A DNA stretch of 8,130 bases from assembly GCA_017848205.1 (NCBI GenBank), contig JAGDDO010000454.1, positions 1 through 8,130 on the forward strand. The letters run 5' to 3'. The notes under the pieces were generated by a model that saw nothing but the letters and a program-made list of their open reading frames with translations, did no database searches and was not told where the DNA came from. Shown in pieces: positions 1 through 5,896 of the stretch (the stretch's first letter is position 1; every line of letters begins with the position of its first letter). Position numbers and translations under genes: made by a program. This DNA is from Oscillospiraceae bacterium. Its GTDB lineage: Bacteria; Bacillota_A; Clostridia; Oscillospirales; Ruminococcaceae.

Positions 1-366
1 CTCATCGAGTACGAAAAGATACTGACCGTCATCTTTCATTGGTATAACAGACATCTGAACAAGATGCGGGATCTTATTTACAAGAAGTTTTATACGCTTG
101 CTGTACTTACCTGCAAACTTACCCATGTTCGGAACGAATACGTTGTATGTATCCGTTATTTTTCTGCCGTCATCGTAGTGATGAAACCATAGAGTGTGAA
201 CAAGGTCAGTGTATGATCCGTTCTCAGACACAACATCAGTAAAAACACCCCTTCGTACAAGTGCGTGATATGTATCAGCGTTTTCATCTGCAACAATAAG
301 CGCACTTACCGAATCCCCTCAATGTTTTAATGCCTGATCGAACGTGATCTCATTGATATTCTGCAT
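1..366 (-). pseudogene. 5' part of an unrecognised gene, interrupted by an in-frame TGA; runs off the left edge
   Basis: Reading leftwards, an ATG at 366-364 follows a good ribosome binding site (AGAAGGG on the minus strand, about 10 nt upstream) and a consensus promoter at 439-467. Fifteen codons are read (MQNINEITFDQALKH), then TGA at 321-319, after which the same frame stays open for 105 codons to the window edge with a convincing protein-like composition (for example LIVADENADTYHALVRRG, then VHTLWFHHYDDG and KYSKRIKLLVNKIPHLVQMS). The upstream and downstream parts read as one domain, and a TGG (Trp) to TGA change would explain the stop. No good restart codon with a ribosome binding site follows the stop. 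I do not recognise the family; it resembles the N-terminal sensory or accessory part of a larger cytoplasmic signalling protein, but that is only an impression. It could be a nonsense allele, a recent pseudogene, or a base error. Confidence 0.6.
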
Positions 367-390
367 TATAAATCATCCCTTCTCATGTTT

Positions 391-432
391 GTTGATAATC
401 AACTATTAAGTGAAATATGATTAGTTAATTAT
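391..432. promoter_or_regulatory. palindrome plus related half-site, possible MarR-type operator
   Basis: GTTGATAATCAAC at 391-403 is a perfect palindrome with 6-bp arms around a central A. On the minus strand it is preceded by TA, giving TAGTTGATTAT (405-395). A second copy differing at one base, TAGTTAATTAT, lies on the plus strand at 422-432. The pair sits between the minus-strand promoter (439-467) and the ribosome binding site. TAGTTGATNATCAAC-like palindromes are typical of MarR-family operators; that assignment is inference from motif shape only, and no MarR gene is visible in the window. Confidence 0.35.
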
Positions 433-438
433 ATTTGT

Positions 439-467
439 ATTATACAACACGTCAGTAATAAAGTCAA
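439..467 (-). promoter_or_regulatory. sigma-A-like promoter of the minus-strand gene at the left edge
   Basis: On the minus strand there is a -35 TTGACT (467-462) and a -10 TATAAT (444-439) separated by exactly 17 bp. Transcription would start near 432, giving a leader of about 66 nt before the ATG at 366. The leader contains the palindrome at 391-403. The promoter is near-consensus, so the interrupted gene downstream still appears set up for strong expression. Confidence 0.75.
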
Positions 468-563
468 CATATAACGTATGAAAAACAAGAGGTGTCAGAG
501 AATAGACGAAAACAACTATATTCTGACGAGAAACAATTGGCAGAATTTTCTTCTGCACAGCAG

Positions 564-605
564 AAAAAACACGCATCCGTTTGATTACGGCTGCGTGTTT
601 TTTAA
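564..605. terminator. strong bidirectional Rho-independent terminator
   Basis: AAAAAACACGCA (564-575) pairs perfectly with TGCGTGTTTTTT (592-603). After one mismatch the stem continues as CCGT (577-580) with ACGG (587-590) around the 6-nt loop TTGATT. The T run on the plus strand and the A run on the 5' side make it active in either direction in principle. It lies between two genes transcribed away from each other, so it does not close either of them. Confidence 0.8.
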
Positions 606-716
606 TCAGATATTATTCGGAACGATCCCGTGTTTGATGTGATTACGGTAGAAAACATTCACTCCGAAATAGAACATGGCTGTAAACGGACGAAAGTTTT
701 TAAAGATTTTTTAATC

Positions 717-743
717 TCTCATATGTTATCATAGTATATGAGA
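717..743. promoter_or_regulatory. inverted repeat in the permease leader, possible operator
   Basis: TCTCATAT (717-724) and ATATGAGA (736-743) are perfect 8-bp inverted arms separated by 11 bp. They flank a TATCAT hexamer (727-732) that could serve as a -10, although no good -35 is visible at the right distance. The repeat lies 27 to 54 bp ahead of the chosen permease start, where a regulator or an mRNA hairpin could act. The rest of the gap, 606-716, shows nothing I can assign. Confidence 0.35.
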
Positions 744-770
744 AAATATGAATACCGTGAGGTGAGTATA

Positions 771-3206
771 ATGTTCCTGAAAATGCTGAAAAGCGAGCTA
801 AAACATAATAAGGGGCTTAATGCGATATTGATTGTATTTATGACTATAGCATCCGTTCTTATATTTGCTGGTTCAGTGCAGGTGTATTCCTATCTGACAT
901 GTGAAGACAGGACTGCTGAAAAATGCAATTCGTATGCTGATTTTTTTATTATCGGATCCAGGCGCAGCAGGATCGAAGAAAGACGCAGAGTTACTGAAAG
1001 TGTAATAAATGAATGTGAATACGCCGATGATTTTCAAAGACTTGAAATGGTCGAAATCGCTTCCGGTCAGATCGATTTTGCCGGTTTTGAGGAAAAAGAC
1101 AGTGACTCTTTTTTGAACAAGGGGTATTATATAACAACCATGCCTGAAAAATACGACCTTGTTTTCGACCTTAATGATAAACCGTTTACTGTTCCGAACG
1201 GATGCATTGCAGTACCGGTTTCAGTGAAGAATATAACAGGTTCAAAGATCGGTGACAAGCTTCGCATAACGACTGATACCGGTTACATCTACGAACTTGT
1301 GATATGCGGATTTTTCAAGGATCAGTTTGATTATAAAATGAGATGTATTCTGTCAGAAGATGATTATAAGGTCATTTCATCAGGATTTAATGTAGTACAC
1401 GATATGTATGACGTTGGAATAAAATACCTGCCTGATGAGCCTGATTCACAGGCTGCTGTGTATAACAGCATACATGACGGCCTTGAAAAGAATTATATCG
1501 GCATTACTTATTCAGGTATCGGAGACCTGACAAATGAAAAAATCATGATGATGATAGTTTCGGTATTTGTTCTCATCATAAGTATATTCATGATACTGAT
1601 AATCCTCATGACGATACGTTTCACGATTATAGCAGCTCTGAAAGAAGAAGAAAAAGAGATCGGCGTGATGAGGGCTATTGGTGTCGAATCTTTAGCGTTC
1701 CGGTGGCTCTTCTCGGCTAAATACATCGGCTTTGCACTTGCAGGCGGTCTGGCCGGTCTGACCGGCGGCTTTTTTGCATCAAAATATCTGATTGCGACCT
1801 TCAGTCCGAACATGACTGCACCGCCGAATAGCAGAGTGATCCTTATCGGAACGGTTTCCGTGGCGGCACTTTCAGTAATGATGATACTTTTCACACTCGG
1901 AGTAATGCGCCGCATAAACAGAATATCAGTAATAGATGCTATACACGGCGAAAACCGCGGCGAGCGTTTCGGGAACAGCGCGGTGCTGTACCTGTTTAAA
2001 AGGCGAAAAATGCCTGTACCGTTCTACCTTGCGTTTTCAGATATACTAAAGCGTTTCAAGAGGTATATTTTTCTGCTTGTGTCCTACGTGCTGGGAATCA
2101 GCGTTATACTTATAACGGTTAATCTTCGCAATACCGTTATAAGCGAAAAGTTTATGTGCTATTCTGACTGCTACGCTCTTGATTTTGATATCCGTTTCGA
2201 CGACAGCGACGAGCTTGCAAGGATCAGAAACAGAGGAGCAGCATCAGGCAGATCGCTCTGGGAACAGATAAACGAAGACTTAAAGAAGGCTGGAATACCT
2301 GCGGAGATCGATATTGTAAAACGATGTACAGGTTATCTGACTTTAGGGGAATGGAGTATATCTTATCCTGTTTATGTGGATGGATATCACCCGGAACGCT
2401 ATACGTACCGCAAAGGAGGATGCGCGCCGGAACTTGAAAATGAGATAGCAATGAGTTACTTCACAGCCAAGAAAAAAGGCCTTAAGGTCGGTGATACGGT
2501 TGAACTTTCACTGCCGGTTCTTTCCGATGATAAAATGTCGGAAGAGTATGTTTCAAAACAGTTTATTATAACCGGATTTATCGATGCTATAGAAGCAAAC
2601 GGAGGATGCCAGTTTATATTTGCCGGCGGAAATAATGCATCACTCTATAAAACACGTAACACCACACTTTCAAGAAAAATATTCGCACCGGATCACGAAA
2701 AGAAAAATGTTCTCAGACAGATAGAAGGACTTTACAACAGCGTAACTGTATTTGACGGTGAAGAATATGCCAGACGCTATCTCAGTGAATATGACCGGAT
2801 ATTTGCACTGCTTGAATACGTTATGAGCGGAACTGTTGTGTTCATCACGCTGCTTATGACATATCTCTACATGAATATTTTTATTGCAGAGGAGACCCGT
2901 GAAATGGCGCTTTTAAAGAGCATGGGATTCACAGACGCTGACCTGTGGGCATGGCAGCTTGTACGTATACTTTCTCTTACAGCTGCAGCGGCTGTTATTG
3001 CAGTAATATTTGTAAAGACCGCAGGAACGCTGGTTATACGCAGGCTCTTTGAGATGCTTGAACTTACAGGCTTTTCATTTCTGCCGGAGTACCTGTTCAG
3101 CTTTGTACTTATACCGCTTGGCTGTATGATAACGGTTTGTATTGCATCCGTTATAAAACTCAGAGAAACAGGAAGTATAAACATAAGCAGGATCAATGAG
3201 GAGTGA
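771..3206 (+). CDS. FtsX/MacB-type ABC transporter permease, 811 aa, no adjacent ATPase
   Basis: This is an integral membrane permease of the FtsX/MacB superfamily, which works with a separate ATPase to move lipophilic or peptide substrates across or out of the cytoplasmic membrane, or to transmit force to extracytoplasmic partners. It has the duplicated layout: a membrane segment at about 16-39, an extracytoplasmic domain at about 40-258, three segments at about 260-287, 317-338 and 355-378, a fifth at about 432-452, a second extracytoplasmic domain to about 686, and three final segments at about 687-706, 735-753 and 777-795. The cytoplasmic FtsX-type loops are visible as EEEKEIGVMRAIG (292-304) and EETREMALLKSMG (707-719). 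The start at 771 is preferred because GAGGTGA (759-765) is well placed; an in-frame ATG at 738 lacks such a site. No Walker-bearing gene flanks it, so its ATPase must be elsewhere. The lipoprotein gene starts 9 nt past the stop, implying one operon. Confidence 0.9.
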   Translation: MFLKMLKSELKHNKGLNAILIVFMTIASVLIFAGSVQVYSYLTCEDRTAEKCNSYADFFIIGSRRSRIEERRRVTESVINECEYADDFQRLEMVEIASGQIDFAGFEEKDSDSFLNKGYYITTMPEKYDLVFDLNDKPFTVPNGCIAVPVSVKNITGSKIGDKLRITTDTGYIYELVICGFFKDQFDYKMRCILSEDDYKVISSGFNVVHDMYDVGIKYLPDEPDSQAAVYNSIHDGLEKNYIGITYSGIGDLTNEKIMMMIVSVFVLIISIFMILIILMTIRFTIIAALKEEEKEIGVMRAIGVESLAFRWLFSAKYIGFALAGGLAGLTGGFFASKYLIATFSPNMTAPPNSRVILIGTVSVAALSVMMILFTLGVMRRINRISVIDAIHGENRGERFGNSAVLYLFKRRKMPVPFYLAFSDILKRFKRYIFLLVSYVLGISVILITVNLRNTVISEKFMCYSDCYALDFDIRFDDSDELARIRNRGAASGRSLWEQINEDLKKAGIPAEIDIVKRCTGYLTLGEWSISYPVYVDGYHPERYTYRKGGCAPELENEIAMSYFTAKKKGLKVGDTVELSLPVLSDDKMSEEYVSKQFIITGFIDAIEANGGCQFIFAGGNNASLYKTRNTTLSRKIFAPDHEKKNVLRQIEGLYNSVTVFDGEEYARRYLSEYDRIFALLEYVMSGTVVFITLLMTYLYMNIFIAEETREMALLKSMGFTDADLWAWQLVRILSLTAAAAVIAVIFVKTAGTLVIRRLFEMLELTGFSFLPEYLFSFVLIPLGCMITVCIASVIKLRETGSINISRINEE

Positions 3207-3214
3207 GACAGTAT

Positions 3215-4687
3215 ATGAAAAAGCAGCAGAGAACATGTCTGAGCCGTACACTGATAAACGGACCGAAGATCCTTCCGGCTGTTGGACGGGGAAGTAAGTC
3301 AAAAATGTTAGCCGGAATTTTTGCCGCAGCTTCTGCGGCGGTGATAATGACGGGATGCGGAAACAGCTTTGTTCCGCCTGTATCAGAAGTGCCGATAAAA
3401 CCGGTCGATGATCTGTATATTGAAAATCATTATGAGGGTGTGGCTCCGTCAGAAGAGCTTACGACAGAGACATTTTCATCGGCGGACGGTCTGTGTGTCA
3501 TTGAAAAAAAGGAAAGCTATTACGATGTCACACTTGATCTTGAGAGAGGTACGCACCGCGACGCCGGAAGAGCATACGGTGAGACCCTGCTAAAAGCCTG
3601 TCCGGATTCAGGCGGATTCCTTGAACCGTATCTTTTTGAAAATATCAGAACTGCATTTCCTGATCTTGATGGTGACTATTCCGGATTACAGAAACGTATT
3701 GATGATATTGCAGGGTCACTTGATACTGACTACCGTGAAGAACTCGAAGGTTTTGCAGAAGCAGCCGGAAACGGAGTTAAAGGATTCGCCGAGGATGGCG
3801 TACTGTCTTCTGATGAAGCGAAACTCATAAGTCTTGTTCCCGACGTGCTAAGGCCGACCATGTGCAGTGCTGTCAGCCTTGACGGAAGCCGAACTGCTAC
3901 GGGGGAAAGACTGAATGCCAGACTTCTTGACTGGGATCCGGGCAGTGACAGACAGATTTGTCGGGCGCACTGTTTGCTGCATATGAAAAACGGGGAAAAA
4001 TCCTTTACGGCTGTTACGCAGACCGGTGTGCTTTCGCCTCATACTGCGATCAACGATGACGGACTTATGCTCAGCATATTCGACGTAGGATCATATGACG
4101 GAGTTCCGTTTGAAAGTGAGGGCAGAACAAGCTACACGTTTGACATGCGTTACTGCCTTGAAAACTATGCGTCAGCTCGTGATGCCGGGGAATATTTAGT
4201 CGGACGAAGCAGAAATTATACGTTCTGTGTGAATATGATGCTCACTGACCGTGAAGATGCACTATGCGCAGAACTGGTGTGTACCGGAAATAAAGAAGAC
4301 GGCCGTTCACTTCTTCGTGACAGCAGTACAAAACTCAATCCCGGAGTTGAATGGGATGCGCCTGGTGTGCTGTGTATAGTCAACAGCTTTGCCGCCGACG
4401 GAAATTATGACGGAATTACAGGTGTATCGCAAAACATTTATCGATGGATAAAATTCGGTAAGCTTTTTTCGGGAAATGAAAAGTTCACAGCCGGCAGATT
4501 CAAGGAACTTCTGACTTGTGAGAAACAGAATGATCAGGTGGTGAACTTCCGCAACAAGGGTACTATCCATATGGTCATAGCCGACTATTCAGACTGTACG
4601 CTTCAGGCAGTGTTTGCCGGAGAAAATGAAAATCCCGATACTCCTGAATTTATTGATCTTGGAACGTGGCAGAGAGAAAAACAATGA
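3215..4687 (+). CDS. lipoprotein with C45/AAT-like Ntn (Cys) amidohydrolase domain, 490 aa
   Basis: This is a predicted surface-anchored hydrolase of the N-terminal-nucleophile superfamily, close to peptidase family C45 (acyl-CoA:6-aminopenicillanate acyltransferase-like), whose members cleave or transfer acyl groups at linear amide bonds. A basic stretch is followed by a hydrophobic segment (about 31-47) and the lipobox IMTGC, with the lipidated Cys at 48. After a linker rich in acidic residues comes GTHRDAGRAYG (112-122). The likely nucleophile is Cys217 in PTMCSAVSLDG, followed by LNARLLDW with Arg236 and Asp239, matching the Cys...R-x-x-D arrangement of bile-salt and penicillin-V hydrolases, then NDDG (280-283) and VNSF near 389. 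Maturation would cut before Cys217; the usual Gly at the preceding position is replaced by Met. AGGAG (3199-3203) supports ATG 3215; GTG 3203 and ATG 3305 are alternatives, the last giving a more usual signal-peptide length. The substrate is unknown. Confidence 0.8.
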   Translation: MKKQQRTCLSRTLINGPKILPAVGRGSKSKMLAGIFAAASAAVIMTGCGNSFVPPVSEVPIKPVDDLYIENHYEGVAPSEELTTETFSSADGLCVIEKKESYYDVTLDLERGTHRDAGRAYGETLLKACPDSGGFLEPYLFENIRTAFPDLDGDYSGLQKRIDDIAGSLDTDYREELEGFAEAAGNGVKGFAEDGVLSSDEAKLISLVPDVLRPTMCSAVSLDGSRTATGERLNARLLDWDPGSDRQICRAHCLLHMKNGEKSFTAVTQTGVLSPHTAINDDGLMLSIFDVGSYDGVPFESEGRTSYTFDMRYCLENYASARDAGEYLVGRSRNYTFCVNMMLTDREDALCAELVCTGNKEDGRSLLRDSSTKLNPGVEWDAPGVLCIVNSFAADGNYDGITGVSQNIYRWIKFGKLFSGNEKFTAGRFKELLTCEKQNDQVVNFRNKGTIHMVIADYSDCTLQAVFAGENENPDTPEFIDLGTWQREKQ

Positions 4688-4744
4688 GATTTTATAGTAA
4701 ACGAAATGAGTGGAATAGTTAACTTTTCCTCTCATATATAAATC

Positions 4745-4787
4745 AGGCATAACCCACGTAAAGCTGCGGGTTATGCCTTGGCTTTTT
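4745..4787 (+). terminator. Rho-independent terminator of the permease-lipoprotein operon
   Basis: AGGCATAACCC (4745-4755) pairs perfectly with GGGTTATGCCT (4768-4778), followed by TTGGCTTTTTA. It lies 57 nt after the lipoprotein stop codon. In the other direction the stem is followed by GATTTATATATG, a weaker U-rich tail, so it may also stop transcription coming from the regulator gene on the minus strand. Confidence 0.85.
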
Positions 4788-4838
4788 ATTCTGATATTTA
4801 CCGGCTGAAAAGTAAATGAAAAATATATTTTATATGAT

Positions 4839-5549
4839 TTACTGTATACCAGACTGATTAGTAACATAATCAGTGTACTGTGTTATTACACTGTCCTTTT
4901 TCGCTTTTGGCAGTATATATGTGCTTCCGTCAGAGAGTATAACCGTTGCTCCGGTGATTCGCTCGATAAATTCCGGATTGACAAGAAGCCCTCTGCGTAT
5001 TTCTATAAAATTCTTATCAAATGACTCTGCCACCCTTGAAAACTTGATGAGTAAACGTTCTGTTTTTTTGTTCTTACAGTATATATTGGTATAATGGCGG
5101 TCGCTTTCGATCTTAACGACATTTTCAGGATAGAATATTCGGATGTTTTTTCCTGAATTCAGCACAACGGATGAGGATGAAGGTTTGTTGATCCGCATGG
5201 TCACGCGGCTGAACGCCTTTACAACTTCTGCTTCGGAGCATGGCTTCACAAGATAGTCGATCGCCTGTACTCTGAAAGCATCTATTGCGTGATCAAGGCT
5301 TGTCGTTACAAAAATGATCTGCGTGTCCGGAGAAAGTTCCTTCACGGTTTTTGCTATATCCACACCAAGCTCATTTTCAAGATAAACGTCCTGAAAGATC
5401 AGAGTGTAAAATGTGCCGCTTTTTATGCTGTTTATAAGTTCGGCTCCTGTACTGAACCAAAAGATTTCAATTTCATCGGTAATGTCCATAAGCGAAAATT
5501 TTATCATTTCGGCATCTTTTTTGCTGTCATCGCATATCGCTATAAGCAT
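4839..5549 (-). CDS. LytTR-family (AgrA-like) response regulator, 236 aa
   Basis: This is a cytoplasmic two-component response regulator. The receiver domain (about 1-118) has the acidic pair CDD (Asp7, Asp8), the phosphoacceptor Asp54 in FQDVYLE, Thr82/Thr83 at the end of strand 4 and Lys102-Pro103 in YLVKPC. A short serine-rich linker (124-127) leads to a LytTR DNA-binding domain (about 128-228) with the characteristic ESDRHYTNIY, the RRGLLVNPEFIERI stretch and DGSTYILP. Such regulators bind pairs of about 9-bp direct repeats and usually activate genes for virulence, bacteriocin or cell-surface functions. The length is normal for the family. AAGGAG lies 8 nt before the ATG at 5549. The gene is divergent from the histidine kinase at 5897-7261, its probable partner. 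Its leader contains the 91-bp inverted-repeat element, and a repeat pair upstream of its -35 suggests autoregulation. Confidence 0.93.
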   Translation of the reverse strand: MLIAICDDSKKDAEMIKFSLMDITDEIEIFWFSTGAELINSIKSGTFYTLIFQDVYLENELGVDIAKTVKELSPDTQIIFVTTSLDHAIDAFRVQAIDYLVKPCSEAEVVKAFSRVTMRINKPSSSSVVLNSGKNIRIFYPENVVKIESDRHYTNIYCKNKKTERLLIKFSRVAESFDKNFIEIRRGLLVNPEFIERITGATVILSDGSTYILPKAKKDSVITQYTDYVTNQSGIQ

Positions 5550-5611
5550 AAGGGAAACTCCTTTTTGTATCTTTACTATTGTAGTAACCGCAAAAACCTT
5601 TAATGCGTTCT

Positions 5612-5710
5612 CTATGGAAACGCTGATCTATTCATATATCAGTGTGGGGTCCGTGGCGAAGCCCGGCAAATCCTACCTCCGGAAATCCGGCTTAATCAGT
5701 GTTTCCCTAT
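5612..5710. repeat. 91-bp inverted-repeat element (MITE-like) with 4-bp flanking duplication
   Basis: GGAAACGCTGAT (5616-5627) and ATCAGTGTTTCC (5695-5706) form 12-bp terminal inverted repeats with one G-T difference. CTAT directly flanks both ends (5612-5615 and 5707-5710), as expected for a 4-bp target duplication. The interior holds more structure: ACGCTGAT (5620-5627) can also pair with ATCAGTGT (5638-5645), CCGGA/TCCGG form a small hairpin around 5679-5690, and a GC-rich segment (GGCGAAGCCCGGC, 5655-5667) can pair within itself or with CCGGCTT. The element is more GC-rich than the flanks. It starts at the predicted transcription start of the regulator gene, so it forms the first part of that leader RNA. 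It contains no protein. It may be a non-autonomous mobile repeat or a structured leader RNA. Confidence 0.6.
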
Positions 5711-5711
5711 A

Positions 5712-5740
5712 ATTATACCATATTTTTTTTACTGTGAAAA
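5712..5740 (-). promoter_or_regulatory. promoter of the LytTR response regulator gene
   Basis: On the minus strand there is a perfect -10 TATAAT (5717-5712) with an extended-type TGG just before it, and a weak -35 TTTTCA (5740-5735) at 17 bp. Transcription should begin near 5705, at the edge of the inverted-repeat element, leaving a leader of about 155 nt before the ATG at 5549. The poor -35 next to a direct repeat is what an activator-dependent promoter looks like. Confidence 0.7.
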
Positions 5741-5744
5741 TTCC

Positions 5745-5776
5745 ATGCACGAATTATTCTGTTTAATGCATGAATT
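5745..5776. promoter_or_regulatory. direct-repeat pair, probable LytTR operator between the divergent promoters
   Basis: ATGCACGAATT (5745-5755) and ATGCATGAATT (5766-5776) match at 10 of 11 bases with a 21-bp period. Read on the minus strand as 9-mers they are TTCATGCAT, a 12-bp gap, then TTCGTGCAT, the latter ending 4 bp before the regulator's -35. Paired 9-bp repeats with a gap of about 12 bp just upstream of the -35 are the known arrangement for LytTR regulators such as AgrA. TTCGTGCAT agrees with the published LytTR consensus at 6 of 8 defined positions and TTCATGCAT at 5. The site is also 5 bp from the -35 of the kinase promoter. An overlapping imperfect inverted repeat (5736-5749 with 5767-5779) is an alternative reading. 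Confidence 0.55.
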
Positions 5777-5781
5777 TCCAC

Positions 5782-5810
5782 TTGCCGAAGCTTGATTTCT
5801 ATGATAAAAT
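5782..5810 (+). promoter_or_regulatory. promoter of the sensor kinase gene
   Basis: TTGCCG (5782-5787) and TAAAAT (5805-5810) are separated by 17 bp, and TGA directly before the -10 makes it an extended -10. The predicted start is near 5817, giving a leader of about 80 nt. The LytTR-like repeats end 5 bp upstream of the -35. Confidence 0.5.
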
Positions 5811-5896
5811 ATTAATGTTACTTTGCATATCTGCAAACTATGTTTGCTGGCTGTATGCCGGCTTAAATCAAAATACAGAGGGGATTGCATATTACT

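Larger units (their letters stand above)
428..605 (+). ncRNA. candidate small RNA, three hairpins ending in an intrinsic terminator
   Basis: A possible plus-strand promoter lies at 392-421 (TTGATA, 18-bp spacer, TATGAT), which would start transcription near 428. The sequence then holds a hairpin at 494-527 (GTCAGA pairing with TCTGAC, extended through a G-U pair and ATA/TAT), a second at 540-556 (GCAGAA, 5-nt loop, TTCTGC) and the terminator at 564-605. No convincing protein frame with a ribosome binding site is present. The terminator otherwise has no gene to serve, because the flanking genes point away from it on both sides, which is the main reason to suspect an untranslated transcript. 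It could instead be a relic or an insulator. Confidence 0.27.

Noticed and set aside
280..324. Selenocysteine recoding of the TGA at 319-321
   Set aside because: The sequence after the TGA folds only into a weak 5-bp stem with a UGCG loop, without the features of a bacterial SECIS element; a Trp-to-stop change is simpler.
478..642. 54-codon plus-strand open frame from ATG 478 to TGA 640-642
   Set aside because: It has no ribosome binding site and reads straight through the strong terminator hairpin at 564-605, so it is more likely a chance frame.
600..740. LytTR-type repeat pair upstream of the permease operon
   Set aside because: No pair resembling ATGCAYGAATT or the LytTR consensus with about a 21-bp period could be found by eye, so direct control by the neighbouring regulator is not supported by sequence here.
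4812..4842. AT-rich inverted repeat GTAAAT...ATTTAC at the end of the regulator gene
   Set aside because: It is weakly paired, overlaps the stop codon and has no T run where needed; the stem at 4745-4778 is a better terminator candidate.
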